Positions 46,201 through 54,700 of a stretch of DNA of 64,000 nucleotides are shown piece by piece; position 1 is the stretch's first letter, and every line of letters starts with the position of its first letter. The DNA lies in contig JAFEUB010001484.1 of assembly GCA_024529925.1 (NCBI GenBank), positions 499,001 through 563,000 of the forward strand. Direction: 5' to 3'. The DNA comes from Ophthalmolycus amberensis. Its lineage: Eukaryota; Chordata; Actinopteri; Perciformes; Zoarcidae. The notes under the pieces are model-generated. The model saw only the letters and a program-made list of their open reading frames with translations. It ran no database searches and was not told where the DNA came from. The translations under genes and the position numbers were made by a program.

Positions 46201-49168
46201 GAGACGCCCCCTGCTGACCATTAGAGATAATGCAAGTTTAAGGCACTTCCTTATTAGAGGTTGCTGCCTGGTTTCACATCAGTACATACTGCAGCTGCCT
46301 TTACAAAGTACATACTCTTGCCTGCAGTATGCATTTAATTGGGAAAACCAACTGCACCTTGAACCATTTGTCCTGAATCGTCAGTTCTCATGGTGTCTGT
46401 AGTACTGAGGCAGTGCTGTGTTGCAGCAGAGGAGAACCATCTGAACTTGTACGTTACAGCCTGGTTTCCACTCACCGGTGAGTCCGTCCCTCCCACGGTG
46501 TCCCCCACCAAGACACTGAAGCCCTACCAGCTCCAGATCTGTTCTGAGAGTTTTATTTCACAGAACATCAACCGTTCTGACCCCAAAAGTGTTGGATGGG
46601 CTTGAGTTCAGGACTCTGCGCAGGACAATCAACTTCTTCCACACTAAACTGGGGAAACCTGTTTTATTTTCAAACAAAGTGTTGCGACAAAGTTGGAAGA
46701 ACACTACGGTCTAAAAATATCATCGGATGCTTCATAAATAACAATGGCACTAGCCTAAACCAGGGAAAACGGTCCCAGACCAAAAGTATGTGGACAGGTG
46801 ACATGGTTAGAGTATTGCTTTGCTGAAATGTCTCCTCTACAACAGAAGCACCAGCAAGTGTCTGGGTTGACTGTGCAGGCAGTGGCCCAGTTAGTAGGGA
46901 CGTCTGTAATAAGACAAGAGCTGCATTTCATTACAGACAACCATCGGAACTGACAACTCCACCAGCTTTCTGGGAGATCTCGGACTCTAGAATGCACAAA
47001 GGGTTACTGTTCTTAGAAACATGTTGTGGCTTCAGTCCCACAGAGTCTCGCTGTGTCTATTAGTGAGATACAGGTCGGCTCAGCTGGATGATCAGCTTTC
47101 AGCCTCCACAAAGACCGGCGACACAAAAACTCTCAAATGACTCAGCAAAAACAGAGGTGACATCAGGAGGAAGCACACATAATATCAAATTAACACAGGC
47201 GACTTCCTTGTTGCCGTTGCTCATCAAATTCAACCTGCCATTCTTGTTTTACACTCACTGTTCTTTAGTAATTATGTCAAATATTGCAGCAGACCTGGCT
47301 AAAATCGCTGAGACGTGTGTAGTATGAAGTCGGTTAATGTGTATTGATGCCCATCTTACACATGCTTTTGTTGCTCGGTAATACTGATCTCATCACTTAT
47401 GGTACATTTCATTTAAAAAGAGTTTAATAGTTAAAAAGAGATCACTTTGTCTTGCTAAGCGACCAGAAATTACAAAAGTATCACATTGACAACCTGCCAG
47501 CTGTAACGTGCACATGATTTAAAGTTTAACCATGTTACTTTTGACTGGAGAAATAGCACAGTCTCAGTTTTGAGTCTTACGCATTTTTTTCAGCTTTTGC
47601 TTTTTAAACATTTTCCAAAATGATCCTTCAGGTTGATTCTGACATGCAACAGCTGCGGATCACACAGTCTCACAGAAACGTAGTCTTTACTTACTGACTC
47701 TTGCAGGTTTGAATCTCTATCAGTATGACTTGTAGATGCATTGCTCTTATCCAGCCTTCAACACCGTTGCATAACCCACAATGACAAAGTAACGTAGACA
47801 AAACACTACCAGGAAATGTTGACTCATCAATCAACTCGCTACTGCAAGTGTAATTCTCTGCAGGTTGATTGTGATAGAAATGGTGTAACGGACTATTGTC
47901 GATCTGTGATCCGTGCAGTAGTTTTAAATTGACAAGAGTTACATTATGTCAGTTACATTACGATGCGTTCAGGCTCTGTTCAGTGAAAATGAGTATTGGG
48001 CGAAGGTAAATGATAACGTTATGACGTGTTCACATGTAATCTTGTAAAATGTAGTGTTGGTGACAAACTTGAATAAATCTAGTTATGACCTGGTAACACT
48101 AGCTATAAGCAGCTTATAATACATCATTAAAACTACTAATATACAATCTTTTACTTCCTTGTTTTTATGAAGGAAAAAAATCACTATAACAAAGTAAAAG
48201 GATAACATTTAGAATGTCTGATGGTTTACCGACTTCAGAGCGGTTGAAATGATTTTTGGGACGGTGGCAAAAAAAATAAAAATAGTCCAGAGCCTTGTAG
48301 ACCAGCTGCTATAATGAACCACAAAAGGGATCTGCATCTGCCATTATGGATCATCAATGATCAGCAATTAGTATCGGTGGGAAAAAAATACATCATCTGG
48401 GATTTCTAAAAGTTATATTTGCTCCCTGTGAACCGATCCGTCATACGATCCAAACCACGCGTTTTATGATCTGTTGCACCACTAAAATGAACTGAAACCA
48501 ATGACAGCCTTGAAGGAAGAAAATCGATCTAATGACTGATGAATGATTTGAAATATAGACGGCATGATGGACAGCCCATTTAAAACATGCCAAACACAAA
48601 ATGTCTTTGTCCAGGGTGTGTCAGCCATGCTTTATATGCTCAGGATTAGTTTCTACCAGGACCAACAAGGATGAGGATTAAAGGCGCCTTCGGACCATTA
48701 AAGTCCCATGAACAGCGGTTTTATGTCGGGCATGACAGAACTTACAGAGTATCTGCTCTTCTTGATGCATAGGAAGACTTTTTTCTGAAACTCTGGCAGC
48801 TGGTGATAAGGTCGGTCGTTGGCTTTCACCTTCCACCCCATCTCTGAAACAGAAAACAATATGGTTTCCTTCACTAAAATGTAAAATGTAAACTACAGAA
48901 TAAACGTTTTTGTACGACGCACTAAATGAAACTGGTCCATCGTCTGATGAGTGTGAAGTTCACTCAAAAATTAATCAAAAGAAAGTCATAAGTGTGTCTT
49001 AAGCGTCTCACCGCTGGGTTTAGCTTCCACAGGGGGCAGCGGGGCTCCTGGCGGCTCTTCTTCTGGTTCCTCTTCAGAGCTTGCCTCCAGTTCGTCATCC
49101 GTCTCGTCGTCGCTGTACGGCATGACCTCATCGTCAGGCCTCTGGGAGTCCACACGATGCCGACTCAT
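31613..49168 (-). CDS. atp8b1: atp8b1, phospholipid-transporting P4-ATPase (flippase), 29 coding exons, frameshift in exon 9
   Basis: Family knowledge: ATP8B1 is a P4-ATPase that, with a CDC50-type subunit, moves phospholipid from the outer to the inner leaflet of the apical membrane; human mutations cause intrahepatic cholestasis. Seen: exons in minus order 49012-49168, 48746-48843, 45534-45647, 45331-45429, 44805-44866, 44393-44465, 43763-43833, 43104-43186, 42803-42962, 42338-42426, 41305-41495, 40544-40628, 40132-40255, 39525-39568, 38717-38873, 37823-38011, 37070-37182, 36755-36919, 36265-36376, 35829-35904, 35295-35427, 35025-35153, 34785-34941, 34469-34692, 33643-33726, 33107-33352, 32649-32787, 31965-32095, 31613-31846. 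All introns are GT-AG. About 1,245 residues, close to the 1,251 I recall for human. Motifs: DGET (about 224-227), PISL in M4, DKTGTLT with phosphorylated Asp near 446, KGADTVIYERL, LTGDKKETAENIG, GDGANDVNMIK. The acidic N-terminus (DEVMPYSDDETDDEL) and C-terminal AYAFSHSRGYADLISSGRS separate it from ATP8B2/B4. Exon 9 has one extra base. The start has A at -3. Confidence 0.97.
31965..32095 (-). CDS. atp8b1: atp8b1 coding exon 28 (M10)
   Basis: AASNALRQPYLWLTIIL, M10, then IQFLYKSIWPSVGDK at the cytosolic exit. Confidence 0.95.
32649..32787 (-). CDS. atp8b1: atp8b1 coding exon 27 (M9)
   Basis: ISLDTSYWTFVNCFAVLGSI and YFGVMFDIHSAGIHVIFP, the end of M8 through M9. Confidence 0.94.
33107..33352 (-). 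CDS. atp8b1: atp8b1 coding exon 26 (M7 and M8)
   Basis: DVNDKMSLKFPKLYLPGQ, M7 (FFISLFHGIFISLIIFFIP), QTMGQDGEAPSDYQS and the start of M8. Confidence 0.95.
33643..33726 (-). CDS. atp8b1: atp8b1 coding exon 25 (M6)
   Basis: VTYENWFITLYNLAYSSLPV then LLVGLLDQ, transmembrane helix M6. Confidence 0.95.
33820..34250 (+). mobile_element. dispersed repeat family A, near-complete copy (atp8b1 intron 24)
   Basis: Begins CATAGACTGTATATAAGAAG, continues GTCACCCATTGGTTTGTAG, GGCCGTCGCCATCTTG, GACTTGAAACTAGAGATTGA and ends near GGTTGCTGCCTGG. Shares long stretches with copies at 45,897-46,272, 11,655-11,945, 8,970-9,080 and a 30-base piece at 16,281. Non-coding. I recognise this as a very common percomorph repeat but cannot name its class from sequence alone. 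Confidence 0.8.
34469..34692 (-). CDS. atp8b1: atp8b1 coding exon 24 (M5)
   Basis: ADIGVGISGQEGMQAVMSSD, FAQFRYLQRLLLVHGRWSY and M5 (FFKNFAFTLVHFWYSFFNG). Very highly conserved. Confidence 0.96.
34785..34941 (-). CDS. atp8b1: atp8b1 coding exon 23 (GDGAND)
   Basis: IDFVDMACECEAVICCRVTP and TLSIGDGANDVNMIK. The hinge motif GDGAND that binds Mg2+ is complete. Confidence 0.96.
35025..35153 (-). CDS. atp8b1: atp8b1 coding exon 22, highly basic loop
   Basis: NEILYEKKKKRRRLRLRR followed by a Gly/Pro linker and MDEKEKEMRQ. Human also has a basic loop here, but the run of Lys/Arg is unusually dense in this copy. Confidence 0.9.
35295..35427 (-). CDS. atp8b1: atp8b1 coding exon 21
   Basis: A variable insertion (EKLSIRQANRRNQPQTIHRG), then PGKNALVITGGWL, which matches the ALIITGSWL position of the family. 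Confidence 0.92.
35495..35815 (+). mobile_element. interspersed repeat in atp8b1 intron 20
   Basis: GTGTATTTGTATAGCCC, GGAACAGGAAAAAACTCCAC, CCCTCTCTCAGGATGGACAG and AGTACAATAGATGTCAAGTG, the usual signature of a common fish repeat. No coding capacity. Confidence 0.5.
35829..35904 (-). CDS. atp8b1: atp8b1 coding exon 20
   Basis: ETAENIGYACSLLTDDMQ and IHYGEDI, P domain. Ends two bases into a codon completed as Asn by exon 21. Confidence 0.92.
36265..36376 (-). CDS. atp8b1: atp8b1 coding exon 19
   Basis: LIGATAIEDKLQDGVPETIA and ADIKIWVLTGDKK, return to the P domain with the TGD motif. Confidence 0.95.
36449..36667 (+). mobile_element. dispersed repeat family D (atp8b1 intron 18)
   Basis: Starts CAGTGTGTAGGATTTAGTGC, passes AACATGAAAGGACCCGCTCC and ACACTAATGAAAACAAAATG, ends near GCTACACACTCTACCTTTAA. 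Confidence 0.75.
36755..36919 (-). CDS. atp8b1: atp8b1 coding exon 18
   Basis: VFANATLRTLCLSYKDI through ALDRVYEQIECNLL, the end of the N domain. Confidence 0.94.
37070..37182 (-). CDS. atp8b1: atp8b1 coding exon 17 (KGAD motif)
   Basis: KFPDGRIRLYCKGADTVIYE then RLSPNSRHKETTQTDLD. KGAD is the ATP-binding motif. Its acceptor tract is a GA/CT simple repeat. Confidence 0.94.
37184..37234 (+). repeat. (GAGAGC)n(GA)n repeat at an atp8b1 splice acceptor
   Basis: GAGAGC units then GA. On the minus strand it is the CT tract that ends directly in the ctcag acceptor of atp8b1 exon 17. Confidence 0.93.
37385..37488 (+). mobile_element. dispersed repeat family D, 3' fragment (atp8b1 intron 16)
   Basis: Contains CTTCAGGTGATTATACAGTA and TGCCAATAGACGCTACATAC followed by TGGACCTTTAAA. 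Confidence 0.65.
37823..38011 (-). CDS. atp8b1: atp8b1 coding exon 16 (N domain)
   Basis: ELVYQAASPDEGALVTAARN, FGYVFLSRTQDTITI and LDFNSDRKRMSII, core of the nucleotide-binding domain. A CA repeat begins a few bases past its donor. Confidence 0.95.
38717..38873 (-). CDS. atp8b1: atp8b1 coding exon 15
   Basis: PVDWSWNQQADRKFQFMDH to FFKLLSLCHTVMVEHKE, nucleotide-binding domain. Confidence 0.93.
39525..39568 (-). CDS. atp8b1: atp8b1 coding exon 14
   Basis: A 44-bp microexon, GDPTTAEGVVLDRGR, in the variable part of the nucleotide-binding domain. Supported by both splice sites and exact phase, less by conservation. Confidence 0.8.
39618..39648 (+). repeat. (CA)n microsatellite in atp8b1 intron 13
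   Basis: About 13 CA units, one CG interruption. Confidence 0.9.
40132..40255 (-). CDS. atp8b1: atp8b1 coding exon 13 (phosphorylation site)
   Basis: ARTTTLNEQLGQIEYIFSDK, then TGTLTQNIMQFKKC. The DKTGTLT Asp (about residue 446) is the phosphoenzyme residue. The acceptor is preceded by a 20-base C run (minus strand). Confidence 0.96.
40262..40281 (+). repeat. poly-G run beside the atp8b1 exon 13 acceptor
   Basis: Twenty G on plus, so twenty C on the sense strand, six bases from the exon 13 boundary (ccc...gtacag). Confidence 0.95.
40544..40628 (-). CDS. atp8b1: atp8b1 coding exon 12
   Basis: SVEVIRLGQSKFINWDLQMY and AEKDTPAK, linking M4 to the phosphorylation domain. Confidence 0.94.
41305..41495 (-). 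CDS. atp8b1: atp8b1 coding exon 11 (M3 and M4)
   Basis: M3 (IFVLLILVAAGLAIGH), the outside loop with WYLYDGKDQSAAYRGF, and M4 up to NTMVPISLYV, which holds the P4-specific PISL motif of the lipid path. Confidence 0.95.
42338..42426 (-). CDS. atp8b1: atp8b1 coding exon 10
   Basis: ADTKIMRNSGKTRFKRTKID, then ELMNYMVYT at the start of M3. Residues about 306-335 in the uninterrupted frame. Confidence 0.93.
42803..42962 (-). CDS. atp8b1: atp8b1 coding exon 9, carrying a 1-base insertion
   Basis: Reads ALIECEEPNNRLDKF to GCTIRNT (about residue 295) in the correct frame, then shifts: the conserved CHGLVIFAG is encoded one base out of frame. The exon is 160 bp, while the flanking phases require 159. 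The surplus base is one of the CC pair at 42833-42834 on the plus strand. If spliced normally the frame reaches TGA in exon 10. Confidence 0.88.
43104..43186 (-). CDS. atp8b1: atp8b1 coding exon 8 (completes DGET)
   Basis: Completes DGETNLKFRLGL and continues to LAEFN, residues 225-252. The catalytic Glu of DGET is intact. Confidence 0.92.
43763..43833 (-). CDS. atp8b1: atp8b1 coding exon 7 (actuator domain)
   Basis: Residues 202-224, ADILLLSSSNPNSLTYVETA, ending inside the DGET dephosphorylation motif. Confidence 0.93.
43945..44030 (+). mobile_element. dispersed repeat family D, end fragment (atp8b1 intron 6)
   Basis: CCAGTGTGTAGGATTTAGAG joined to AAGCAGAAATGGAATATAAT: both element ends with the middle missing. 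Confidence 0.6.
44393..44465 (-). CDS. atp8b1: atp8b1 coding exon 6 (actuator domain)
   Basis: Residues 177-201, FQESKWRNLQVGDVVRLKRN, the beginning of the actuator domain. Confidence 0.92.
44805..44866 (-). CDS. atp8b1: atp8b1 coding exon 5
   Basis: Residues 157-176, ARHRMDKEINNRKCDV, the family hallmark after M2. Ends mid-codon in a glycine where human has Arg (DGG versus DGR). Confidence 0.92.
45331..45429 (-). CDS. atp8b1: atp8b1 coding exon 4 (M2)
   Basis: Residues 124-156. Includes IIPEITTLPWYTTLIPL and GVTAIKDLVDDL, the second transmembrane helix and the start of the actuator linker. Confidence 0.94.
45534..45647 (-). CDS. atp8b1: atp8b1 coding exon 3 (M1)
   Basis: Residues 86-123, KNAIKTYKYN onward, then the first transmembrane helix (NLYFLALLILQ). 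It follows a 3.1-kb intron filled with dispersed repeats. Confidence 0.94.
45897..46272 (+). mobile_element. dispersed repeat family A (atp8b1 intron 2)
   Basis: Same order of blocks as the 33,820 copy: CTATAAGAAGTGGACGCAGT, GTCACCCATTG, ACTTGAAACTAGAGATTG, CTCATAGACTTCCATACAAT and GGTTGCTGCCTGG. Confidence 0.8.
46575..46800 (-). mobile_element. Tc1/mariner transposon remnant (atp8b1 intron 2)
   Basis: On plus: GGATGGGCTTGAGTTCAGGA, CAATCAACTTCTTCCACACT, GCGACAAAGTTGGAAGAACA and CCAAAAGTATGTGGACAGGT. These match, in order, the antisense of the C-terminal transposase region and the end of the common fish Tc1 element as I know it. No open frame remains. Confidence 0.7.
47940..48365 (+). mobile_element. 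dispersed repeat family B (atp8b1 intron 2)
   Basis: TTACATTACGATGCGTTCAG, GAGTATTGGGCGAAGGTAAA, AAAAGGATAACATTTAGAAT and TATGGATCATCAATGATCAG match the 3,340 copy in order. Confidence 0.75.
48746..48843 (-). CDS. atp8b1: atp8b1 coding exon 2
   Basis: Residues about 53-85, reading MGWKVKANDRPYH and ending FLCIKKSRYS, the conserved stretch before M1. Acceptor tgtttcag, donor gtaagt. Phase agrees with exons 1 and 3. Confidence 0.93.
49012..49168 (-). CDS. atp8b1: atp8b1 coding exon 1 (start codon)
   Basis: Encodes the acidic cytosolic N-terminus, residues 1-52, beginning MSRHRVDSQRPDDEV and rich in Asp/Glu. ATG is at 49166-49168 on the minus strand. An acceptor (tttctcag) sits 17 bases upstream, so 49169-49185 is the untranslated start of the same exon. 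The donor is G|gtgaga. Confidence 0.93.
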
Positions 49169-52100
49169 CTTGGCACCTCAGATATCTGAGAAAGACGAAA
49201 AGTTGCAGTTCATGAATAAATGTAACATGACGTAATTCACATTTTTACAGCGATCAGAACACAAATGGGTAACAGGTTTTTATACTTTCAGAAACCAACA
49301 ATGGACTGGACACGCCCCTTCAGAAACTGACAGTGTGACCATGCATCAAAAAACAAAAGCATGTACAGTTGGAATTATTGAATACTGTACAAACATACTG
49401 AAGAATCGTCAGGCCTCAGACACTCAAAGTGAGGTGGAGAGAAGCAAAGAAACGCCGAGTCAGCTGACGTTTGCAGCAACAGTGACTCTCCCTACATTGA
49501 CAAACCAAACATGTTCAAAAACAACAAATGACTGAAAATGTATCCAGAAAGATCAGACCGCCAAGAAAGAGCACAGACGGAACAGGAGTGCAGATCCAGT
49601 GAATCAGGAAACAAGGACGATAAACTAATCAGCTGTTAGAGATGAAGTCAGAGGTAATCTGCATGTCTTAACATTATGACTTTATGATCCATCAGCTGGA
49701 TCAGTTTCACTCATCTATTGTGTGCAGCCATCGATGCTCATGAAACAAAGAACTAAAGAGCTGCAGTTCGGGTTTACCTCCTGATGTCATGTCACGCGTT
49801 GTGTGATGACTTTGCGGTGAGCGTTTGTGTGTTCAAGTGTCACAATGAACACATCTGCGACTCTGAGGAATGTGACCGCACCTTCTTGATGGTTCAATTT
49901 TTCCGTCAATGGAGACCAACGTACCAGCCCGAATCAAACGGTGTTTAGAGTCGACACTTCAAAAAGGTCTGGACCACACCGTCCCGCCGCCGGAAAAATA
50001 CTCACGAGATGAGCGACTGTCCCCAACAAAGGCACCATTTCCTCCTGTTTGAATAACATTTGATAAAAACTACAATACCCAGTTGTCTCAGTGTATTACT
50101 GAGCCTTTAAAGAGCAAATCCGCTGCATCACTGGAAAACATCCGCCTGACGGCTCCTGGTTAGCAGGTGCAGAGCTTGGGTTGGCGTTCATCAGCTTAAT
50201 GTTTAATGGAGGCGGAGGAGTCCATTAGCACAGCTGATAAGGCTCATTAGTCCAGTTTCCAAGAACAAACGCACCTAAAAAGCACTCCACAGGGTCACGC
50301 AGGGACTACGGCAGGACTCAAACTTGTGAACTGGAAGTGAGAGAGGGGGGCCGATTATAGTCCAGACCAAATGTCTTTCCCCCACTTCTAGATATGTCCA
50401 TTTTCTGTTCCATCACTGCGTAGTTTTTAGTTTACTTAGTTGGTAGGAATTTGCATTTTATTTTGAAAGTTTATTGCCTAGATACAAGAGGGCAGAAGTT
50501 TACAGTCTACTAACTTGAACATTTAGCTCAAAGCACCACTATGCCTGAGTACAGCCTCACAGAGCTGCTAGCACAGAGCTGCTTTTATCACTAACAAATA
50601 CATGCAATTTAATGTTTTAGATACTTTGTATACTACAGGGTAGATCAGTAGTATGGTGTTTTTTTGCATATTCTGTGACTAAATGAAGCTCTGGCAGGTC
50701 ACACAAGTCTGCACAAAACTAAGTGAGGACGTGGAGGAAAACAGAATTTAAAAATCTAGGCAGAGGAGTGAACGAATGAGAGGAGGGAGTAAGATGACAG
50801 CTAATCCCTCAGCAGGTATTTCAAATAAGAATTACAGCGTCTTCAGTTCTTTATCCTTTAGTTTTGGCGACAGCAGTTGAGACGGAGTACAAGTGGATTT
50901 ACAGGGCAGATTCTCTGTTGAACAATGAAGCACATAAAAGAGGAATCATTGCCCTCCCAGAGGAAGACCTCCAAGATGAGCACCGGTCGTCTTGAAACCA
51001 GTCTTAGACACGTTTCAGCAGTTTGAGTCCAGATGGACTAAAGGAAACCTCGACATCAGGCGTCTTCATCCGATGATAGACTGGCATCTTTGAGACATCC
51101 AGTCAAACGACGTGCCACACCAAAGGAATACACAACCTCCACTTAAGCCTGCGTCAGTCTTTTAGAAACACGTCATCGCTGGAGGCACGCAGGCTGCTAA
51201 AAATAAAGGTTTCCTTGATTGTGAAAGAAAAGAAACCCTACTTCATACTTGCACTGACATGGTTTGGAGGCATGTCACAATACAAGGTCTAAATGAAGCC
51301 CTGTGTCCTCTCCAGATATTATATGTTGTGTATTAAATCACTGAGGTGTAAGGATACTGTCAAGTCATAAACCTGATTGGCTCAACATGTCAGGCAGCAC
51401 GGTTTTCTAGAGAGAAGACCACTTCTAAAGTAGTCTTAGAGTGGCTGTGTGGAGTTTGGATCCTGCACCTGCCCCCCATACCCCCCTAAACTGGGGGGTG
51501 TATTCTGTCACACCCTTAATGGGGTGTGACAGAATAAGTCTGAGAGCCACTACAAACTACATAAAAAAGCTGCAGTCTCAAAAGAGGACTTTTCAGGATA
51601 ATTAACTGTTTAAGAAGTAAATGATTACTTTTGAGGTCAAGTTCTGAAGTGAATGAAGACATTTCTGTGACAGCTACACAGCCTGAAAACAGCCTCATCT
51701 AAACAAAGAGAACCGGGGGTAGCAGGGGCAGCAGCAGCAGGGTTGCGAGGATCGCTCGACTCGGAAAACAGGTTTTCGGTTAATTGGTTTCGTGCCAAAC
51801 ATCGCTATGGCAACAACAAAGAGCAGAGAGGGAGGGATTCACGGGGAGTGGGACAGGAGCGCATACCTGAACGACGACCTGAAACCTGACACAAGGGAGG
51901 AGGTGCAGCTCTCGCTCAGAGGTGAGGACGCTTCACGCAAAATAAAGGAAAAGGGACTTTGTTTCTACACTGGTGACCCATACCCTGAAGACACGGTTTA
52001 GTTTTCTATTGTCCTCTCTTATGGACTCAGTGTCCAGCTCCAACACTCTGACAGTCCTTTAAAGAAAAAGATCAACTCTTCAAATATTATTTTACATTTA

Positions 52101-53381
52101 TGATCACAGTTTTTGCATTTTATCTTCCAAGAGCAAACCTACTGGCTAATAAAACTTGCACATATACATATATACATACCATACATACAGGGTTCATATC
52201 CGTTTTAACCAATACATTTTCACTACCCTTTCCATGCCTTTGAAGCAAAATGTCATGACCATACTTTCTCTTAAATGTCTGTCTATACATGAAACATCTG
52301 AATAACAGTCTGGGTCTGACATTGTCCCGCGAAACATTCAGCGACATCAACGATCTGTCCGAACATAAAACTATGGTTTAACTAATAATTTTTCTCAGTC
52401 GATCTGAACTCAAACACATCTATTACACAGGTATTTGTGAATCAAATAGCTGGGACTTTTCCAAAGCTTTCTGGGTTCATTCATATTTTCCGACAACTTC
52501 TCTAGGTCTAGAAATTGTTATTTTTCAAAATTCCATGACATGGAATTCATCTTTTCTCGAGTTACATTTTTCTGTTCAAACGCAAAATTCATTGAAAGCA
52601 GGTGAATTTAAAAAAGCAGGTTGTTATTTAAGGGAACAATCAGTCAGTGTCTTGGGTATGTAGTGCGAAGCCTACAAAGTAATGGCGGACTCCACCAGTA
52701 ACAAACAACTACCATACAAAGAGGTTGTTGCATTCCTTTAAGATTTACCTGGTACTTGCGTGATATGAGGTTTGTGTCTTTGTTTCAGTACATAGTCTTC
52801 AGTTCGTCAACAGAAAGGTGACCAGACACAAGCAGACACATCACCAAAAATCACGGTGTCCCAGAGGCACTTTCTCCAGGACACGGTAGAACATTTTGGA
52901 GAAAGAAAAAAGAATCCTCTGGAATTCCCTTCCCCCCCCCCCCCCGAATTAAAACAACTCTTGTCGGAAAACAGACAAAGGGGTTTTTATACCAATCAGG
53001 GCACATTTGTCTTCCTATCAATTGATATTGGCAGATAAAGTTGATATAGTACATTTTCTAATTTATTTTTAGCCTGCATCGACAGATTCTTGTTGAACCT
53101 GTTGATCCAGGACACCAAACCTGATCCACCAAAACTAATCAGTCGGTGGCTGTGGAGTTTCGAACAAAATTTCATTGAAATCAATGACATTTTTTTGATA
53201 TCTCCTGCTAACAAACAACAAACAGTAAGCAAAACCTCCTCTGCAGCTGGTAAGAGTGAAAGATATTTCACTTATTCGTTACGCATCGGGATGAGCTCCC
53301 GCTGAGATGGGGAAAGTAATTGTGTGTGTGTGTGACTGAGCGTGTCAGGTTAATGCGGAGTCGGGTTTCTGGGGCACCTGG

Positions 53382-53383
<2 letters not shown>

Positions 53384-53430
<47 letters not shown>

Positions 53431-53439
53431 GGGGGGGGG
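53384..53439 (+). repeat. (GT)n followed by a 25-base poly-G run
   Basis: GT 53384-53414 then an unbroken G run to 53439. Another G/C homopolymer (C run) lies at 52931-52945. Confidence 0.95.
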
Positions 53440-54564
53440 TCTGTTGTGAACTAAACAGGTGGGAAACAAAGAGAATAAAGACTGCCTGTTCTCTGCTGGA
53501 ATACCACTTGATGCAGTGACTCAGCACATAGAGCAGCACACAATTTGCTTTAAAGTGTAAAAGCATCAGTGAGAGGATGTGCTCACTTACAAAAAAGAAG
53601 AAGAAAAAAAAAGCAAGCGGCAGCTTCCTGATACATTTCAATGACACCACTGCGTTTGCACAGTCAGACATGATGTGAAGCTTTCATCCCAAACATGAAA
53701 CTTGACTAAGACCGTAATAAATAGTAGTCCTCTGATCGCCTGGTGATAAAACAACATGACACAAATATGTTGCAGCAAGAGCATCTAGTCCTGTTCTGTT
53801 TTTCCTACACTGTATCCTAAAATGTAAACTTGATCTTGACTACTAAATGAGGCCCTGTGCCCTCTCCAGATATTAGACGTTGTCCTGATCTGTTACCTCA
53901 TTGTGTTTAGAACACTTCAGCAGGCAACAGAACAAGCATTGGGACTACGGCCGCAGTAAAAGGCATGCAAAGGCACAAGTACCAGCTCTTTACATCAGTA
54001 AAAACAACTATTCAGAAGCGGGAATATAAAAGAAAAAACATCAAACATCCTACTGTTTACATCGCGGCCGTAGAGAAAACTTTAATTAGAAAACAAAAGA
54101 ATCATAGCTACGTCGCTGTTGTTGAAGCTGCACAACACACTGTTCCAAAGGGGACCTGAAATATTTACAACTAATTTCTTGGATCTACAAACAACTCACC
54201 AGATGAATGGAAGCAAGCACTCGTTTCTTCACTTTGGCTCAGTTTTATAGGCTAAAGTTGAGTTGAAATGTGTTTTAGGACTGTAACTGGCAATTATTGT
54301 CATTATCAATTAATCTACGAGTCAAGTCTCCATTGAGCGTATTCTGCATTTCACTCACAGCTGAGAGTCCTGACAACCATGAACAGTCCATGAACAGCCG
54401 CCGAGCAAGGCACAAACACTGCCAGAGTTAGGGGTTCAACTCCTCTCTGGGTGATGTCAGTCTAAACTTTAGACTCTAAAGCCGCGGTCGTCGACAGACG
54501 TCACGATAAATTACACTCAAGAGGGAATTCATGCAGGGCTCCCCCAACACCAACAAATAACACT

Positions 54565-54700
54565 TACACTTAGGGTTGGGTACCGAAACTCGGTGCCAAT
54601 ACGTCACCGGTTCCTATACGTCCGGTATCTACCGGACCGATACGCAACGCAGATTTCGGTGCTTCCTTTCGGTGCCTGAGCCGATTGAAATACTTTTTTT
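54565..54700 (+). mobile_element. interspersed repeat beginning TTAGGGTTGGGTACC
   Basis: Reads TTAGGGTTGGGTACCGAAAC, GGTGCCAATACGTCACCGGT and TTCGGTGCCTGAGCCGATTG. Starts of this kind mark a common teleost DNA element. Partial, class uncertain. Confidence 0.45.
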
